Shown here in pieces: positions 1 through 6,678 of a stretch of 9,015 nucleotides of DNA. Source of the stretch: JBIIUJ01 sp044340025 (GTDB taxonomy: Bacteria > Pseudomonadota > Alphaproteobacteria > Caulobacterales > Aquidulcibacteraceae); NCBI GenBank assembly GCA_044340025.1, contig JBIIUJ010000107.1, forward strand, positions 1 through 9,015, read 5' to 3'. Each line of letters begins with the position of its first letter. Positions within the stretch are counted from its first letter, which is position 1. The notes below the pieces were generated by a model. The model searched no databases, was not told where the DNA came from, and saw only the letters and a list, made by a program, of their open reading frames with translations. The position numbers and the translations under genes were made by a program.

Positions 1-635
1 CCCTCATCGAAGTGGAAGGCGTTGTCCGATGGCTCGAGGTTCAGCTCCAGCGTGGCCAGGCCCAGCGCGCGCGCCTGCGCCACGAAACCGGCGGCGGGAT
101 AGACCGATCCGCTGGTGCCGATTGAGACGAAGACGTCGGCCGCCTCCAGCGCCGCCTCGATCGCGTCCATGTGGTAGGGCATCTCGCCAAACCAGACGAT
201 ATCGGGCCGCAACCGCCCCTGCGGACCGCAGGCCGGGCAATTGTCGGCGTGGCTCATCTCCCCGTCCCAGGCCCCTTTCCAGCCGCAGGAGAGACACCAG
301 GCGCGGCGCAGCTCTCCATGCATGTGCAGCACGCCCGATGCGCCCGCCCGCTCGAGCAGATCATCCACGTTCTGGGTTACCAGCGTCACGCCGGGCCGGG
401 CGGCCTGAAGCCGGGCGAGTGCGGCATGGGCGGGGTTTGGCGCAGCCTCCAGCAGGTTGGCGCGCCGCGCGTTGTAGAAGGCATGCACCGAGGCTGGATC
501 CTCCGCGAAGGCTTCCGGCGTGGCGAGGCGGCGCCAATCAAACTGGCTCCACACGCCGCCCGCGTCGCGGAACGTGCCAAGCCCGCTTTCGGCCGAAAGC
601 CCGGCCCCGGACAGGATCACAATGCGCCCGCCCAC
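1..635 (-). CDS. cobB: NAD-dependent protein deacylase, sirtuin CobB type (C-terminus off window)
   Basis: Sirtuins use NAD+ to remove acyl groups from protein lysines, giving nicotinamide and O-acyl-ADP-ribose; the enzyme is cytosolic. About 211 residues are visible, and the frame is open to the window edge, so roughly 20-30 C-terminal residues are missing compared with the usual 230-250. In order: the NAD-binding GAGLSAESG motif (residues 10-18) followed by GTFRD; the TQNVDDL motif (about 87-93); the catalytic HG histidine (His106); a structural zinc site of two CxxC pairs (Cys114/117 and Cys133/136); then IGTSGSVYPA and LNLEP near the end. Tyr54 and Arg57 in FYNARRANL match the pair that marks class III sirtuins (E. 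coli CobB, SIRT5), so desuccinylase as well as deacetylase activity is likely by family knowledge. The GTG start is forced: the preceding in-frame codon is the TAG stop of thpR. A GGGG run lies 6 bases upstream as a modest ribosome binding site. Probably co-transcribed with thpR. Confidence 0.93.
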   Translation of the reverse strand, partial: MGGRIVILSGAGLSAESGLGTFRDAGGVWSQFDWRRLATPEAFAEDPASVHAFYNARRANLLEAAPNPAHAALARLQAARPGVTLVTQNVDDLLERAGASGVLHMHGELRRAWCLSCGWKGAWDGEMSHADNCPACGPQGRLRPDIVWFGEMPYHMDAIEAALEAADVFVSIGTSGSVYPAAGFVAQARALGLATLELNLEPSDNAFHFDE

Positions 636-1178
636 CTATCGCCCCATCAACGGATACTCCGCCTCGATTACATAGCGGCTCGGCCCCTTGCCGAGCCAGC
701 TGGAATAGAGGTGGAAGCGATCGGCGATCCAGGGTCCGGCGCGAAACAGGCTCTGATTGCGCTCGAACGCAAACACGCGCGCGGGATCGGATCCACCGCG
801 CAGATAGGCCAGCGTCACATGCGGGGTGTAGCGCTCGCGCTCGGGCGGCTTGCCCAGCTTGCGGCAGGCCGCATCGCACGCGCCAGCCAGCGCGCGCAGA
901 GCCGGCCCGCCGTCCACATGCAGGAACAGGCTGTGCGGATCGGCGCCGCCGAAACTGCCAGCGCCAAGCGCACGCATCTCGAACGGCGCGATCCTGATGG
1001 CGGCGAGCGCCTGATCCAGCTCCTCGGCGAAAGGCTCGCCCACCTCGCCCACAAACCGCAGCGTGACATGCAACGCCTCGCGCGGGCGCCACTTCGCGCC
1101 CGGAACGCCGCGCTGGATGGCGACCAGCCGGGCGGCGATCTCGTCGGGAACTGGCAAGGCGGCAAACAGGCGCAGCAT
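636..1178 (-). CDS. thpR: RNA 2',3'-cyclic phosphodiesterase (2'-5' RNA ligase family)
   Basis: A 180-residue member of the 2H phosphoesterase superfamily, matching the usual ThpR/LigT length. Family members hydrolyse 2',3'-cyclic phosphate RNA ends to 2'-phosphates and can join tRNA halves by a 2'-5' bond in vitro; the cellular role is not settled. The protein opens with the characteristic MLRLFAALPVP. The two catalytic HxTx motifs are both intact: HVTL at His37-Leu40, followed by RFVGEV, and HVTL at His120-Leu123, in the context YTPHVTLAYLR. The start ATG fits the conserved N-terminus, although no strong Shine-Dalgarno sequence precedes it (a GGA lies about 12 bases away). It is followed without any gap by the sirtuin gene, suggesting one transcript. 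A conserved functional link between the two enzymes is not established. Confidence 0.93.
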   Translation of the reverse strand: MLRLFAALPVPDEIAARLVAIQRGVPGAKWRPREALHVTLRFVGEVGEPFAEELDQALAAIRIAPFEMRALGAGSFGGADPHSLFLHVDGGPALRALAGACDAACRKLGKPPERERYTPHVTLAYLRGGSDPARVFAFERNQSLFRAGPWIADRFHLYSSWLGKGPSRYVIEAEYPLMGR

Positions 1179-1227
1179 GGCGGGCGGAAATCCAACTACG
1201 CGAGGCTTTGGAACAAGGAGGGCGCAA

Positions 1228-1377
1228 ATGACTTGCGTCTGGGCCGAACCATGCCGAGACGTCGGAACGATTTCCAGAGCGTTTGACCCAATGGCGCGAG
1301 GATTTAGAGCGTCATCGCGCCGCCCCGCTTCGCGGCTGCGCAGCTTCCCCCGCCTGATCGTCTTGTCCGGGGCCTGA
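1228..1377 (+). CDS. Doubtful small ORF, 49 codons
   Basis: An ATG at 1228 lies 5 bases after AAGGAGG (1216-1222), close to the ideal ribosome binding site and the best-looking one outside the main genes. The predicted product begins MTCVWAEPCRDVG and then becomes arginine- and serine-rich, with no recognised domain, signal peptide or membrane segment. The stop codon at 1375-1377 sits at the edge of the 12-bp inverted repeat, which could end a short transcript. Against it, no promoter is evident and the second half reads like translated GC-rich non-coding DNA. It might be a small protein, a leader peptide or nothing. Confidence 0.2.
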   Translation: MTCVWAEPCRDVGTISRAFDPMARGFRASSRRPASRLRSFPRLIVLSGA

Positions 1378-1399
1378 AGGAAGCCCGCAGGCCCCGGAC
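1365..1399. repeat. Perfect 12-bp inverted repeat (stem-loop)
   Basis: GTCCGGGGCCTG at 1365-1376 is exactly complementary to CAGGCCCCGGAC at 1388-1399, with an 11-base loop. No T-run follows on either strand, so it is not a textbook intrinsic terminator. It lies between genes and could be a REP-like intergenic palindrome or a transcript-stabilising hairpin. Whether it recurs in the genome cannot be seen here. Confidence 0.7.
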
Positions 1400-1463
1400 C
1401 ACATTGCCGGTCGTCGCGGCCTTGATCGCCCTGGTTGCGGCCGCCTTGGGCGATGCTTGCAGC

Positions 1464-1488
1464 GTGTCCAGCGCGCGCTGTCGGACAC
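1464..1488. repeat. Compound hairpin
   Basis: GTGTCC (1464-1469) pairs with GGACAC (1483-1488) around the self-complementary AGCGCGCGCT (1470-1479), leaving a 3-base bulge. On the plus strand it is followed by TTGTTGATT, a weak T-rich tail. It lies about 125 bases past the stop of the epimerase-like gene, on that gene's downstream side, and might act as a weak terminator. Function is inferred only. Confidence 0.35.
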
Positions 1489-1614
1489 TTGTTGATTGAA
1501 GGAAAGCGGCGCGGCGCGTGCTATGCTGTCTTCGCAACGGGCGTTGAAGCAAGCTTGGGCACGGCCGGTCTGCTGCAGATCGCATGGGCGGGCGCGCCGC
1601 CGGGTCGCGGCCGG

Positions 1615-2547
1615 TCAGACCTGTGCGAAGGATCGCGCCGTCTCTGCTGCTCCGACCTCGAAGGGCGTGACGTCAGACCAGAACCGCCGGGCGAAGCGGC
1701 TGGCGTCGACGCGATAGGGTCGGTCCCACTGGAAGCGCATTTCGGCCAGTTCGCGCAGGAAGGGCGAGAACAGGCCCATCGGCCCCAGCGCCCATGGCGG
1801 CACAGCGTTGATCAGCGCCGGCCGGTTCAGCGCCGCAGCCCCGAGCGTCAGGATCTCGCGCGGGGTGCGCGTGGGGGCGCAGGGCAGGTGCCACGCCTGA
1901 TTGAAGGCGTCATCGGGCGCATCGATCAAGGTCGCCACGCCCCGGCCGAAGTCCGGCACATAGGCGAAATCGTGCAGAATGTCGGGCGTCACCGCCAGAA
2001 GCGCCGGCTTGCCCTGCGCCATGGGGGCGAAGGCCTGCGCGCCCAGATGGGATTGCGCCACGCCGGGGCCATAGAAATCCGGCGCGCGCAGGGCGGCCAC
2101 CCGCACCCGGCCCAACGCCGCCGCCTGCCACAGTCGGGTGACAGCGGCGCGCGCGGCGGGCTTCATGCCCTGATCGGTGAGGGCCATGTCCTCGCGCAGG
2201 GGCGCAGTCTGCGGGCCATACATATAGAGATTGTCGACGAAGACGAGGCGCGCGCCGGCCCGCTCGCAGGCCGCCAGAACATTCGTCATGGCTCTGGGCC
2301 AGGCGTCGCGCCACACCCGCCCCTCATAGGCGAAGCCAACCGCAAGCACGACCTGATCGGCCCCGGCGAGCGTGCGCTGGACCGATTCAGCGTCCAGCAC
2401 GTCGCAGGGTGCAAACCCTGCTCCGGCCGCAAGGTCGGCGGGCGTCGTGCGCTGGGCGACCACGACGTCATGGCCGGCCCTCGTCAGAAAGCCCGCCGCA
2501 GACCGGCCCACAGGCCCGTGACCAAGAATGATGATGCGCAATCCCAT
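1615..2547 (-). CDS. NAD-dependent epimerase/dehydratase-like protein (atypical extended SDR)
   Basis: A 310-residue cytosolic protein with an N-terminal Rossmann fold. MGLRIIILGHGPVG carries a GxGxxG dinucleotide-binding motif (Gly9, Gly11, Gly14); an Asp-Val pair (49-50) sits where these enzymes contact adenine. VDNLYMYGP (about 104-112) is the strand carrying the YG element of extended SDRs. The usual YxxxK active site is not intact: where it is expected the protein reads TDQGMKPAARAA, with Lys129 kept but Asp at the tyrosine position. Catalysis may therefore differ from standard sugar epimerases, or the protein may mainly bind cofactor; the substrate is unknown. The frame opens further upstream (to 2598), but ATG 2547 is preferred because GGGAGGT lies 5 bases before it and the Rossmann strand begins right after. 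It is transcribed away from a LysR-type regulator, which may control it. Confidence 0.85.
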   Translation of the reverse strand: MGLRIIILGHGPVGRSAAGFLTRAGHDVVVAQRTTPADLAAGAGFAPCDVLDAESVQRTLAGADQVVLAVGFAYEGRVWRDAWPRAMTNVLAACERAGARLVFVDNLYMYGPQTAPLREDMALTDQGMKPAARAAVTRLWQAAALGRVRVAALRAPDFYGPGVAQSHLGAQAFAPMAQGKPALLAVTPDILHDFAYVPDFGRGVATLIDAPDDAFNQAWHLPCAPTRTPREILTLGAAALNRPALINAVPPWALGPMGLFSPFLRELAEMRFQWDRPYRVDASRFARRFWSDVTPFEVGAAETARSFAQV

Positions 2548-2621
2548 GGCGGACCTCCCAGTCGCGCTGGCGCATCGTTCTGGCGCTGGTCTGATCATGC
2601 CGCAAATGCCATGTTGCCATC
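2548..2621. promoter_or_regulatory. Divergent intergenic region between epimerase-like gene and lysR-type gene
   Basis: These 74 bases must hold the start signals of both divergent genes, and in LysR systems usually also the regulator's binding site, so that it represses itself and controls the neighbour. An imperfect dyad (ATGCC to GCCAT, about 2597-2612) is visible, but its spacing does not match the T-N11-A LysR box exactly. No clear -35/-10 elements stand out. The assignment rests mainly on gene arrangement. Confidence 0.4.
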
Positions 2622-3557
2622 ATGACCATGACGGATGTGCATCTGCGAGGCGTCGATCTCAATCTGATTCCCGTGCTGGAGGCGCTGTTGCGCCTGCGCA
2701 GTGTGACGGCGGCAGCCCGGGAGGTTGGGCTGAGCCAGCCGGCGGCATCGCGCGCGCTCGCGCGCCTGCGCGCGGCTTTTGGCGATCCGTTGCTGGTGCG
2801 CGCGGCGGGCGGGCTGGCGCTTACCCCGGCGGCGCGGGCGCTGCTGCCCGCTGTGGCGCAGGCCGCCAGCGCGCTGAAGGCGGTCTATGCCCCCGCTGCG
2901 CCGCCCGATCCGCGCTCTGTGGCGCGCACCATCACGATTGCGGCGACCGATGTGCAGGCTGTCCTTGTAGGCCCGCCCCTGCTGCGCCGGCTGGCGGATA
3001 GGGCGCCGCAGGTGGACGTTCAGTTCGAACCCTACAGCATCGATCTTGTCGCGCGCATGGAACGCGGCGAACTGCACTTCGCATTCGCGCTTGCCAGTTC
3101 GCCTCTGCCGCCGGGCGCGGCCAGCCAGCGGCTGGTGAGGGACGATCTCGCGCTTGTCATGCGGCGCGACCATCCATGGGCGGATCGGCGCTGGACGCTG
3201 GAGGACTATGCCGCAGCCGGCCATGTGGCGATCCGCATCTTCGGCGACGGCCTGTCCGAGATTGACGCAGCGCTAGCGCTTGCGGGGCGCAAGCGAAGGA
3301 TCGTGCTGGCCGTGCCGCACTTCGTGGCCGCGCTGGCTGCTGTCGGCGGAACCGATCTCGTGACCACGGTGTCGCGCGCCTACGCGGGCGCCATGGCGGA
3401 CCAGTTTGGCCTGCGGCTGCACCCTGCGCCCTTGGCCGAGACAGGCTTCGACAGCGTGCTTGTCTGGTCACACCTGCACGGAGCGGACCCCTTCCTGGCC
3501 TGGATGCGCGAGGAAATCGCCGCCGCGACCCTGGAGGGCTACGCCCGCCCCAGCTGA
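2622..3557 (+). CDS. LysR family transcriptional regulator
   Basis: A 311-residue protein, the usual LysR length. Residues about 11-75 form the winged helix-turn-helix: VDLNLIPVLEALL, then SVTAAAREVGLSQPAASRAL with the strongly conserved SQPAxSRAL recognition helix, then GDPLLVR and LTPAA. From about residue 102 (RTITIAATD) to the end is the periplasmic-binding-protein-like effector domain, which senses a small molecule; features such as MRRDHPWAD and the C-terminal half resemble the NodD-like subgroup. The ligand is unknown. The start is uncertain between ATG 2622 and ATG 2628; neither has a good ribosome binding site, and an in-frame stop at 2592 rules out a start much further upstream. The divergent epimerase-like gene is the likeliest target. 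The stop codon lies in the loop of a terminator-like hairpin. The convergent RND operon downstream is not an obvious target. Confidence 0.93.
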   Translation: MTMTDVHLRGVDLNLIPVLEALLRLRSVTAAAREVGLSQPAASRALARLRAAFGDPLLVRAAGGLALTPAARALLPAVAQAASALKAVYAPAAPPDPRSVARTITIAATDVQAVLVGPPLLRRLADRAPQVDVQFEPYSIDLVARMERGELHFAFALASSPLPPGAASQRLVRDDLALVMRRDHPWADRRWTLEDYAAAGHVAIRIFGDGLSEIDAALALAGRKRRIVLAVPHFVAALAAVGGTDLVTTVSRAYAGAMADQFGLRLHPAPLAETGFDSVLVWSHLHGADPFLAWMREEIAAATLEGYARPS

Positions 3558-3569
3558 AGGGGCGGGCGT
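3541..3569. terminator. Probable bidirectional terminator hairpin
   Basis: ACGCCCGCCCC (3541-3551) and GGGGCGGGCGT (3559-3569) form a perfect 11-bp stem with a 7-base loop AGCTGAA. The loop contains the stop codon of the LysR gene (3555-3557), and the convergent RND pump gene stops 11 bases away at 3580. There is no long T-run, which is common in high-GC bacteria. The position between two converging genes supports termination from both sides. Confidence 0.65.
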
Positions 3570-3579
3570 TCCGCGCCGC

Positions 3580-6500
3580 TCAAGGGTGCGCTTCCGGCGC
3601 CGTGTGGGCAGGCCCGCCATGAGCGGCAAGGCCCGCCAGCCGGGCAAGGCGCGGCACAATGCGGCGCTCCAGGCTATCCACCAGCAGGTGCATCACAGGG
3701 ACCAGCACCAGCGAGAGCAGCGTGGAGGTGATCAGGCCGCCGATGACTGCAATCGCCATGGGCTGGCGAAACTCCGCGCCTTCGCCCACGCCGAGCGCTG
3801 TGGGCAGCATGCCGGCGATCATCGCGATGGTCGTCATGATGATCGGGCGCGCCCGTTGCGTGCAGGCCGCAATGATCGCCGCCCGGGCGGGCATGCCTTC
3901 GCGCTCGCGCTCGATGGCGTATTCGACCAGGAGGATCGAATTCTTCGCAACCAGGCCCATCAGGGTCAGAAGGCCGATCATGCCGGGCAGGTCCAGCGCC
4001 ATGCCCGTCGCCCAAAGCCCCGCGAACGCGCCGCCGACCGATAGCGGAAGCGCCATCAGGATGGTCACCGGCTTGAAGAAGTCCCGGAACAGAAGGACCA
4101 GAACAGCCAGCATGGCGAGAACCCCTGCGCCCAGGGCGCCGCCGAACTGGGCGAACATCTCCGCCATGTATTCCGCATCGCCATAGGGCTTGTGGCGGAC
4201 GCCCTCGGGCAGGGAGCGGTAGGCTTCCAGCTGCTCGATCGCGGCTGTCGCTTCGCCCAGGGTGATGCCGTCCAGCGCGGCGTTGATCGTTATCTGCGGT
4301 GTGCGGTTGAAGCGATCGAGGCGCGTGACGCCCGGCTCGAATGTCAGGTCCGCGACCGAGGAAAGCGGCACACTCCGCCCCGAGCTGGTCTGGACCGGCA
4401 GGAGACCGATGACATCGAGCCGCGCCTTGTCGTCCGCCGACAGCTTCACCCGGATGGGAACCCGCCGGTCGCCATCAACCAGTTTGGGCGTGAGGGCGTC
4501 CAGCTCCCCGATGGTTGCAACGCGCGCGGCCTCCGCGACGGCCTGCGCGGTGACGCCGAGAGACGCAGCTTCAGCCTCGCGCAGGCGGATCACCAGATCG
4601 AGGTTTGCAGGCGGCGAGGAGAGGCGAACGCCGGCAAGGCCCTCAACCGTGCGCATTTCCGCAGCCAGCGCCGAGGCCGCGCGCGCCAGCGCCCCTTCAT
4701 CCTCCCCGCCGAGGATGATCTGAACATCCGGCATGCCATATTCGTTCAGGAAGCTGACGCGCAGGTCCGGCGTCGCGCGGACCAGCGGGGCCACGCGCGC
4801 CTGCCACTCCTTGGCCGTGACGCCGCGCTCCGCGCGCGGCTTGAGCAGGATCGTGACCGTGCCGGTCCGCAGTTCGGCCGTGGAGTTTTCCGCATCGCCC
4901 GACGCACCGACAGTGACGAAAACAGACTCCACCGCCGGATCGCGCCGCAACTGATCGGTCAGGGCGCGTGTCCGCGCCGTCATCTCCTCGGCGGTGACGC
5001 CGGGAGGACCCTCCACTGCGGCGAACACCACGGGCTTGTTCCCGACGGGCGTGAAGCCCGTGGGCAACAGCGAGGCGATCCCCAGCGATGCGACAAACAC
5101 CGCGATCCCCGCCGCCATTGCAGCAAGGCGGTTGGAGAGCGCGAGATCCAGCAGCCGCAGATACCACCGGGGAACCGTCTGTTCCTGGTCATGCTTGACC
5201 TTTGCGGTCAGGAAATAGGCCGCGAGCAGGGGCGTCACGAGACGAGCCACAAGCAGCGAGAACAGCACCGCCACCGACACGGTGATCCCGAACTCCCGGA
5301 AATACTGACCAACAACGCCGCCAAGCGCGGAGACGGGCAGAAAAACCGCAACGATGGTGAAGGTGACAGCCACCACGGCGAGCCCGATCTCGTCGGCGCC
5401 GATCAGCGCCGCCTGATAGGGCGTCTCGCCACGGGCAATCCGCTTGGCGATGTTTTCAACCTCGACGATCGCGTCATCAACGAGGATGCCGATCACGAGC
5501 GTGAGCGCGAGCAGGCTCACGATATTGAGGCTGAAGCCGAGCAGGCTCATCACCCAGAACGTGGGGATGAGGGATAGCGGCATGGCGACCGCCGCAATCA
5601 GGGTCGCCCTCCAGTCGCGCAGGAAGAACGCAACGACCAGCGCCGCGAGAACCATGCCTTCCAGCAGCATATGCTCGGTCGCCTTGTAGCTGGCGCGCGT
5701 CTCCTCCACGGTCGAGGCCAGACGGGTCAGGCGCAGGTCGGGACGCTCCGCGCCGATGGCGGCAATCTCTGCGCGCACCCGATCGTCGACCTGCACTTCG
5801 CTCGCGGCTTTCGTCTTGAAGACCTGCAGGGCCACGACGGGCTTGCCGTTCAGCAGGGCGAAACCGCGCGGTTCCGCCGCCGCGTCGTCAACACGCGCAA
5901 TCTCGCCGAGACGGACGGCGCGGCCGTTTCCAAGGCTGATGTCGAGGTCGGCCAGCTCCTCGGCGCTGCGCACGGCGCCAAGGATCCGGATCGCCTGCTC
6001 CTGATCGCCGATCCGCCCCCGCCCGCCCGTGGCGTCAACGGCCGCCTCGCTGAGCGCGGAATTCACATCCCCCGCCGTGATGCCCAGAGCAGACATCCGC
6101 GCGGGATCGAGCGTGACGGTGATTTCGCGGTTCAACCCGCCGACGCGAACGACCTGGGCGACGCCGCGGACGCCCATCAGCCGCCGGACCAGAACGTCAT
6201 CGGCAAGCCAGGCCGCTTCCGATTGGCTCAAGCCCTGCGCCTCGAGCGCGTAGGTCACCATCGGGAAGCTGTCCATTTCGAGGCGCTGAACGGTCGGCGG
6301 CTCGATGCCGCCGGGAAGCTGCGGCTGGATCGCATCGATGGCGGCGCGAACGTCATCCAGCGACCGCTGAACGTCCGCGCCGACCGGAAACTCCGCCGTC
6401 ACCGCAACAACGCCCGGGGTGATCTGGGTCTGAACCGTCCGGACGCCCTGAACGCCGGCGATCGCGCTCTCCACGGGCCGCACGATCTGGCTGACCATCT

Positions 6501-6678
6501 CGCGCGGCGCCGCGCCCGGCTGCGCCACCGTGACCTGAACAATCGGAAACGACGTGTCAGGAAACGGCTTGATGGGCAGGCCGAGGAAACTCGTGATGCC
6601 GGCAAGAAGCAGCCCCAGCATCAGGACCACGACCGGGATCGGATTGCGGATCGCCCAGGCGGAAAGACGGAGGTTCAA
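3580..6678 (-). CDS. RND efflux pump, inner-membrane permease (HAE/AcrB-MexB type)
   Basis: A 1032-residue proton-driven transporter, the normal length for AcrB/MexB-like pumps, which work as inner-membrane trimers and pass substrates to the outer-membrane channel. The first transmembrane segment is near residues 13-33, followed by FPDTSFPIVQV and the PGA motif of the porter domain (to about 335). Helices TM2-TM6 run about 336-490. The second periplasmic loop (about 545-835) and TM8-TM12 (about 845-1000) follow. The proton-relay residues are present: Asp401-Asp402 in GILVDDAIVEVENI, Lys912 in GLVAKNSILLVEY, and Arg942 and Thr949 in QRARPIIMTT, matching Asp407/408, Lys940, Arg971 and Thr978 of AcrB. 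The DD pair argues for a drug or organic-compound pump rather than a heavy-metal (CzcA-type) one; actual substrates are unknown. The start is TTG, overlapping the adaptor stop as TTGA, with AAGGAG 8 bases upstream inside the adaptor's last codons. Last gene of the operon. Confidence 0.95.
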   Translation of the reverse strand: MNLRLSAWAIRNPIPVVVLMLGLLLAGITSFLGLPIKPFPDTSFPIVQVTVAQPGAAPREMVSQIVRPVESAIAGVQGVRTVQTQITPGVVAVTAEFPVGADVQRSLDDVRAAIDAIQPQLPGGIEPPTVQRLEMDSFPMVTYALEAQGLSQSEAAWLADDVLVRRLMGVRGVAQVVRVGGLNREITVTLDPARMSALGITAGDVNSALSEAAVDATGGRGRIGDQEQAIRILGAVRSAEELADLDISLGNGRAVRLGEIARVDDAAAEPRGFALLNGKPVVALQVFKTKAASEVQVDDRVRAEIAAIGAERPDLRLTRLASTVEETRASYKATEHMLLEGMVLAALVVAFFLRDWRATLIAAVAMPLSLIPTFWVMSLLGFSLNIVSLLALTLVIGILVDDAIVEVENIAKRIARGETPYQAALIGADEIGLAVVAVTFTIVAVFLPVSALGGVVGQYFREFGITVSVAVLFSLLVARLVTPLLAAYFLTAKVKHDQEQTVPRWYLRLLDLALSNRLAAMAAGIAVFVASLGIASLLPTGFTPVGNKPVVFAAVEGPPGVTAEEMTARTRALTDQLRRDPAVESVFVTVGASGDAENSTAELRTGTVTILLKPRAERGVTAKEWQARVAPLVRATPDLRVSFLNEYGMPDVQIILGGEDEGALARAASALAAEMRTVEGLAGVRLSSPPANLDLVIRLREAEAASLGVTAQAVAEAARVATIGELDALTPKLVDGDRRVPIRVKLSADDKARLDVIGLLPVQTSSGRSVPLSSVADLTFEPGVTRLDRFNRTPQITINAALDGITLGEATAAIEQLEAYRSLPEGVRHKPYGDAEYMAEMFAQFGGALGAGVLAMLAVLVLLFRDFFKPVTILMALPLSVGGAFAGLWATGMALDLPGMIGLLTLMGLVAKNSILLVEYAIEREREGMPARAAIIAACTQRARPIIMTTIAMIAGMLPTALGVGEGAEFRQPMAIAVIGGLITSTLLSLVLVPVMHLLVDSLERRIVPRLARLAGLAAHGGPAHTAPEAHP

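Larger units (their letters stand above)
1179..1614. other. 436-bp intergenic region
   Basis: This interval separates the epimerase-like gene (stop at 1615) from thpR (start at 1178), both on the minus strand. It should carry the promoter of the thpR-cobB unit, but no convincing -35/-10 pair is visible on the minus strand. It contains two inverted repeats (1365-1399 and 1464-1488) and a doubtful 49-codon plus-strand ORF (1228-1377), listed separately. A GGCCGGTC sequence occurs twice, at about 1563-1570 and 1609-1616, which may be chance in such GC-rich DNA. No protein family is recognisable in any frame. Confidence 0.6.

Noticed and set aside
4..297. Minus-strand open frame of 97 codons inside the sirtuin region
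   Set aside because: It is a frame-shifted shadow of the sirtuin, whose true frame carries the zinc cysteines and NAD motifs.
171..1286. Plus-strand open frame (371 codons) opposite the sirtuin and thpR genes
   Set aside because: Both minus-strand genes carry complete family motifs; the plus frame has no family resemblance.
1304..1585. Minus-strand open frame of 93 codons in the intergenic gap
   Set aside because: It spans both hairpins, is rich in Arg, Ala and Ser, and shows no ribosome binding site or family signal; it looks like translated non-coding DNA.
2548..2621. Exact LysR T-N11-A operator
   Set aside because: The visible dyad has the wrong spacing and several mismatches, so it is kept only as a weak candidate.
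1435..2625. Plus-strand open frame (396 codons) opposite the epimerase-like gene
   Set aside because: Antisense to a Rossmann-fold gene with a strong ribosome binding site; its product has low-complexity Arg/Gly/His composition.
2622..3557. The LysR regulator as local controller of the RND operon
   Set aside because: It converges on the 3' end of the operon and is separated from it by a terminator-like hairpin. The divergent epimerase-like gene is the more natural target, though control in trans cannot be excluded.
4192..5577. Long plus-strand open frame (461 codons) opposite the RND pump gene
   Set aside because: It is an antisense shadow of a strongly conserved pump gene in GC-rich DNA, and its translation is rich in Arg, Gln, Gly and His with no recognisable domain.
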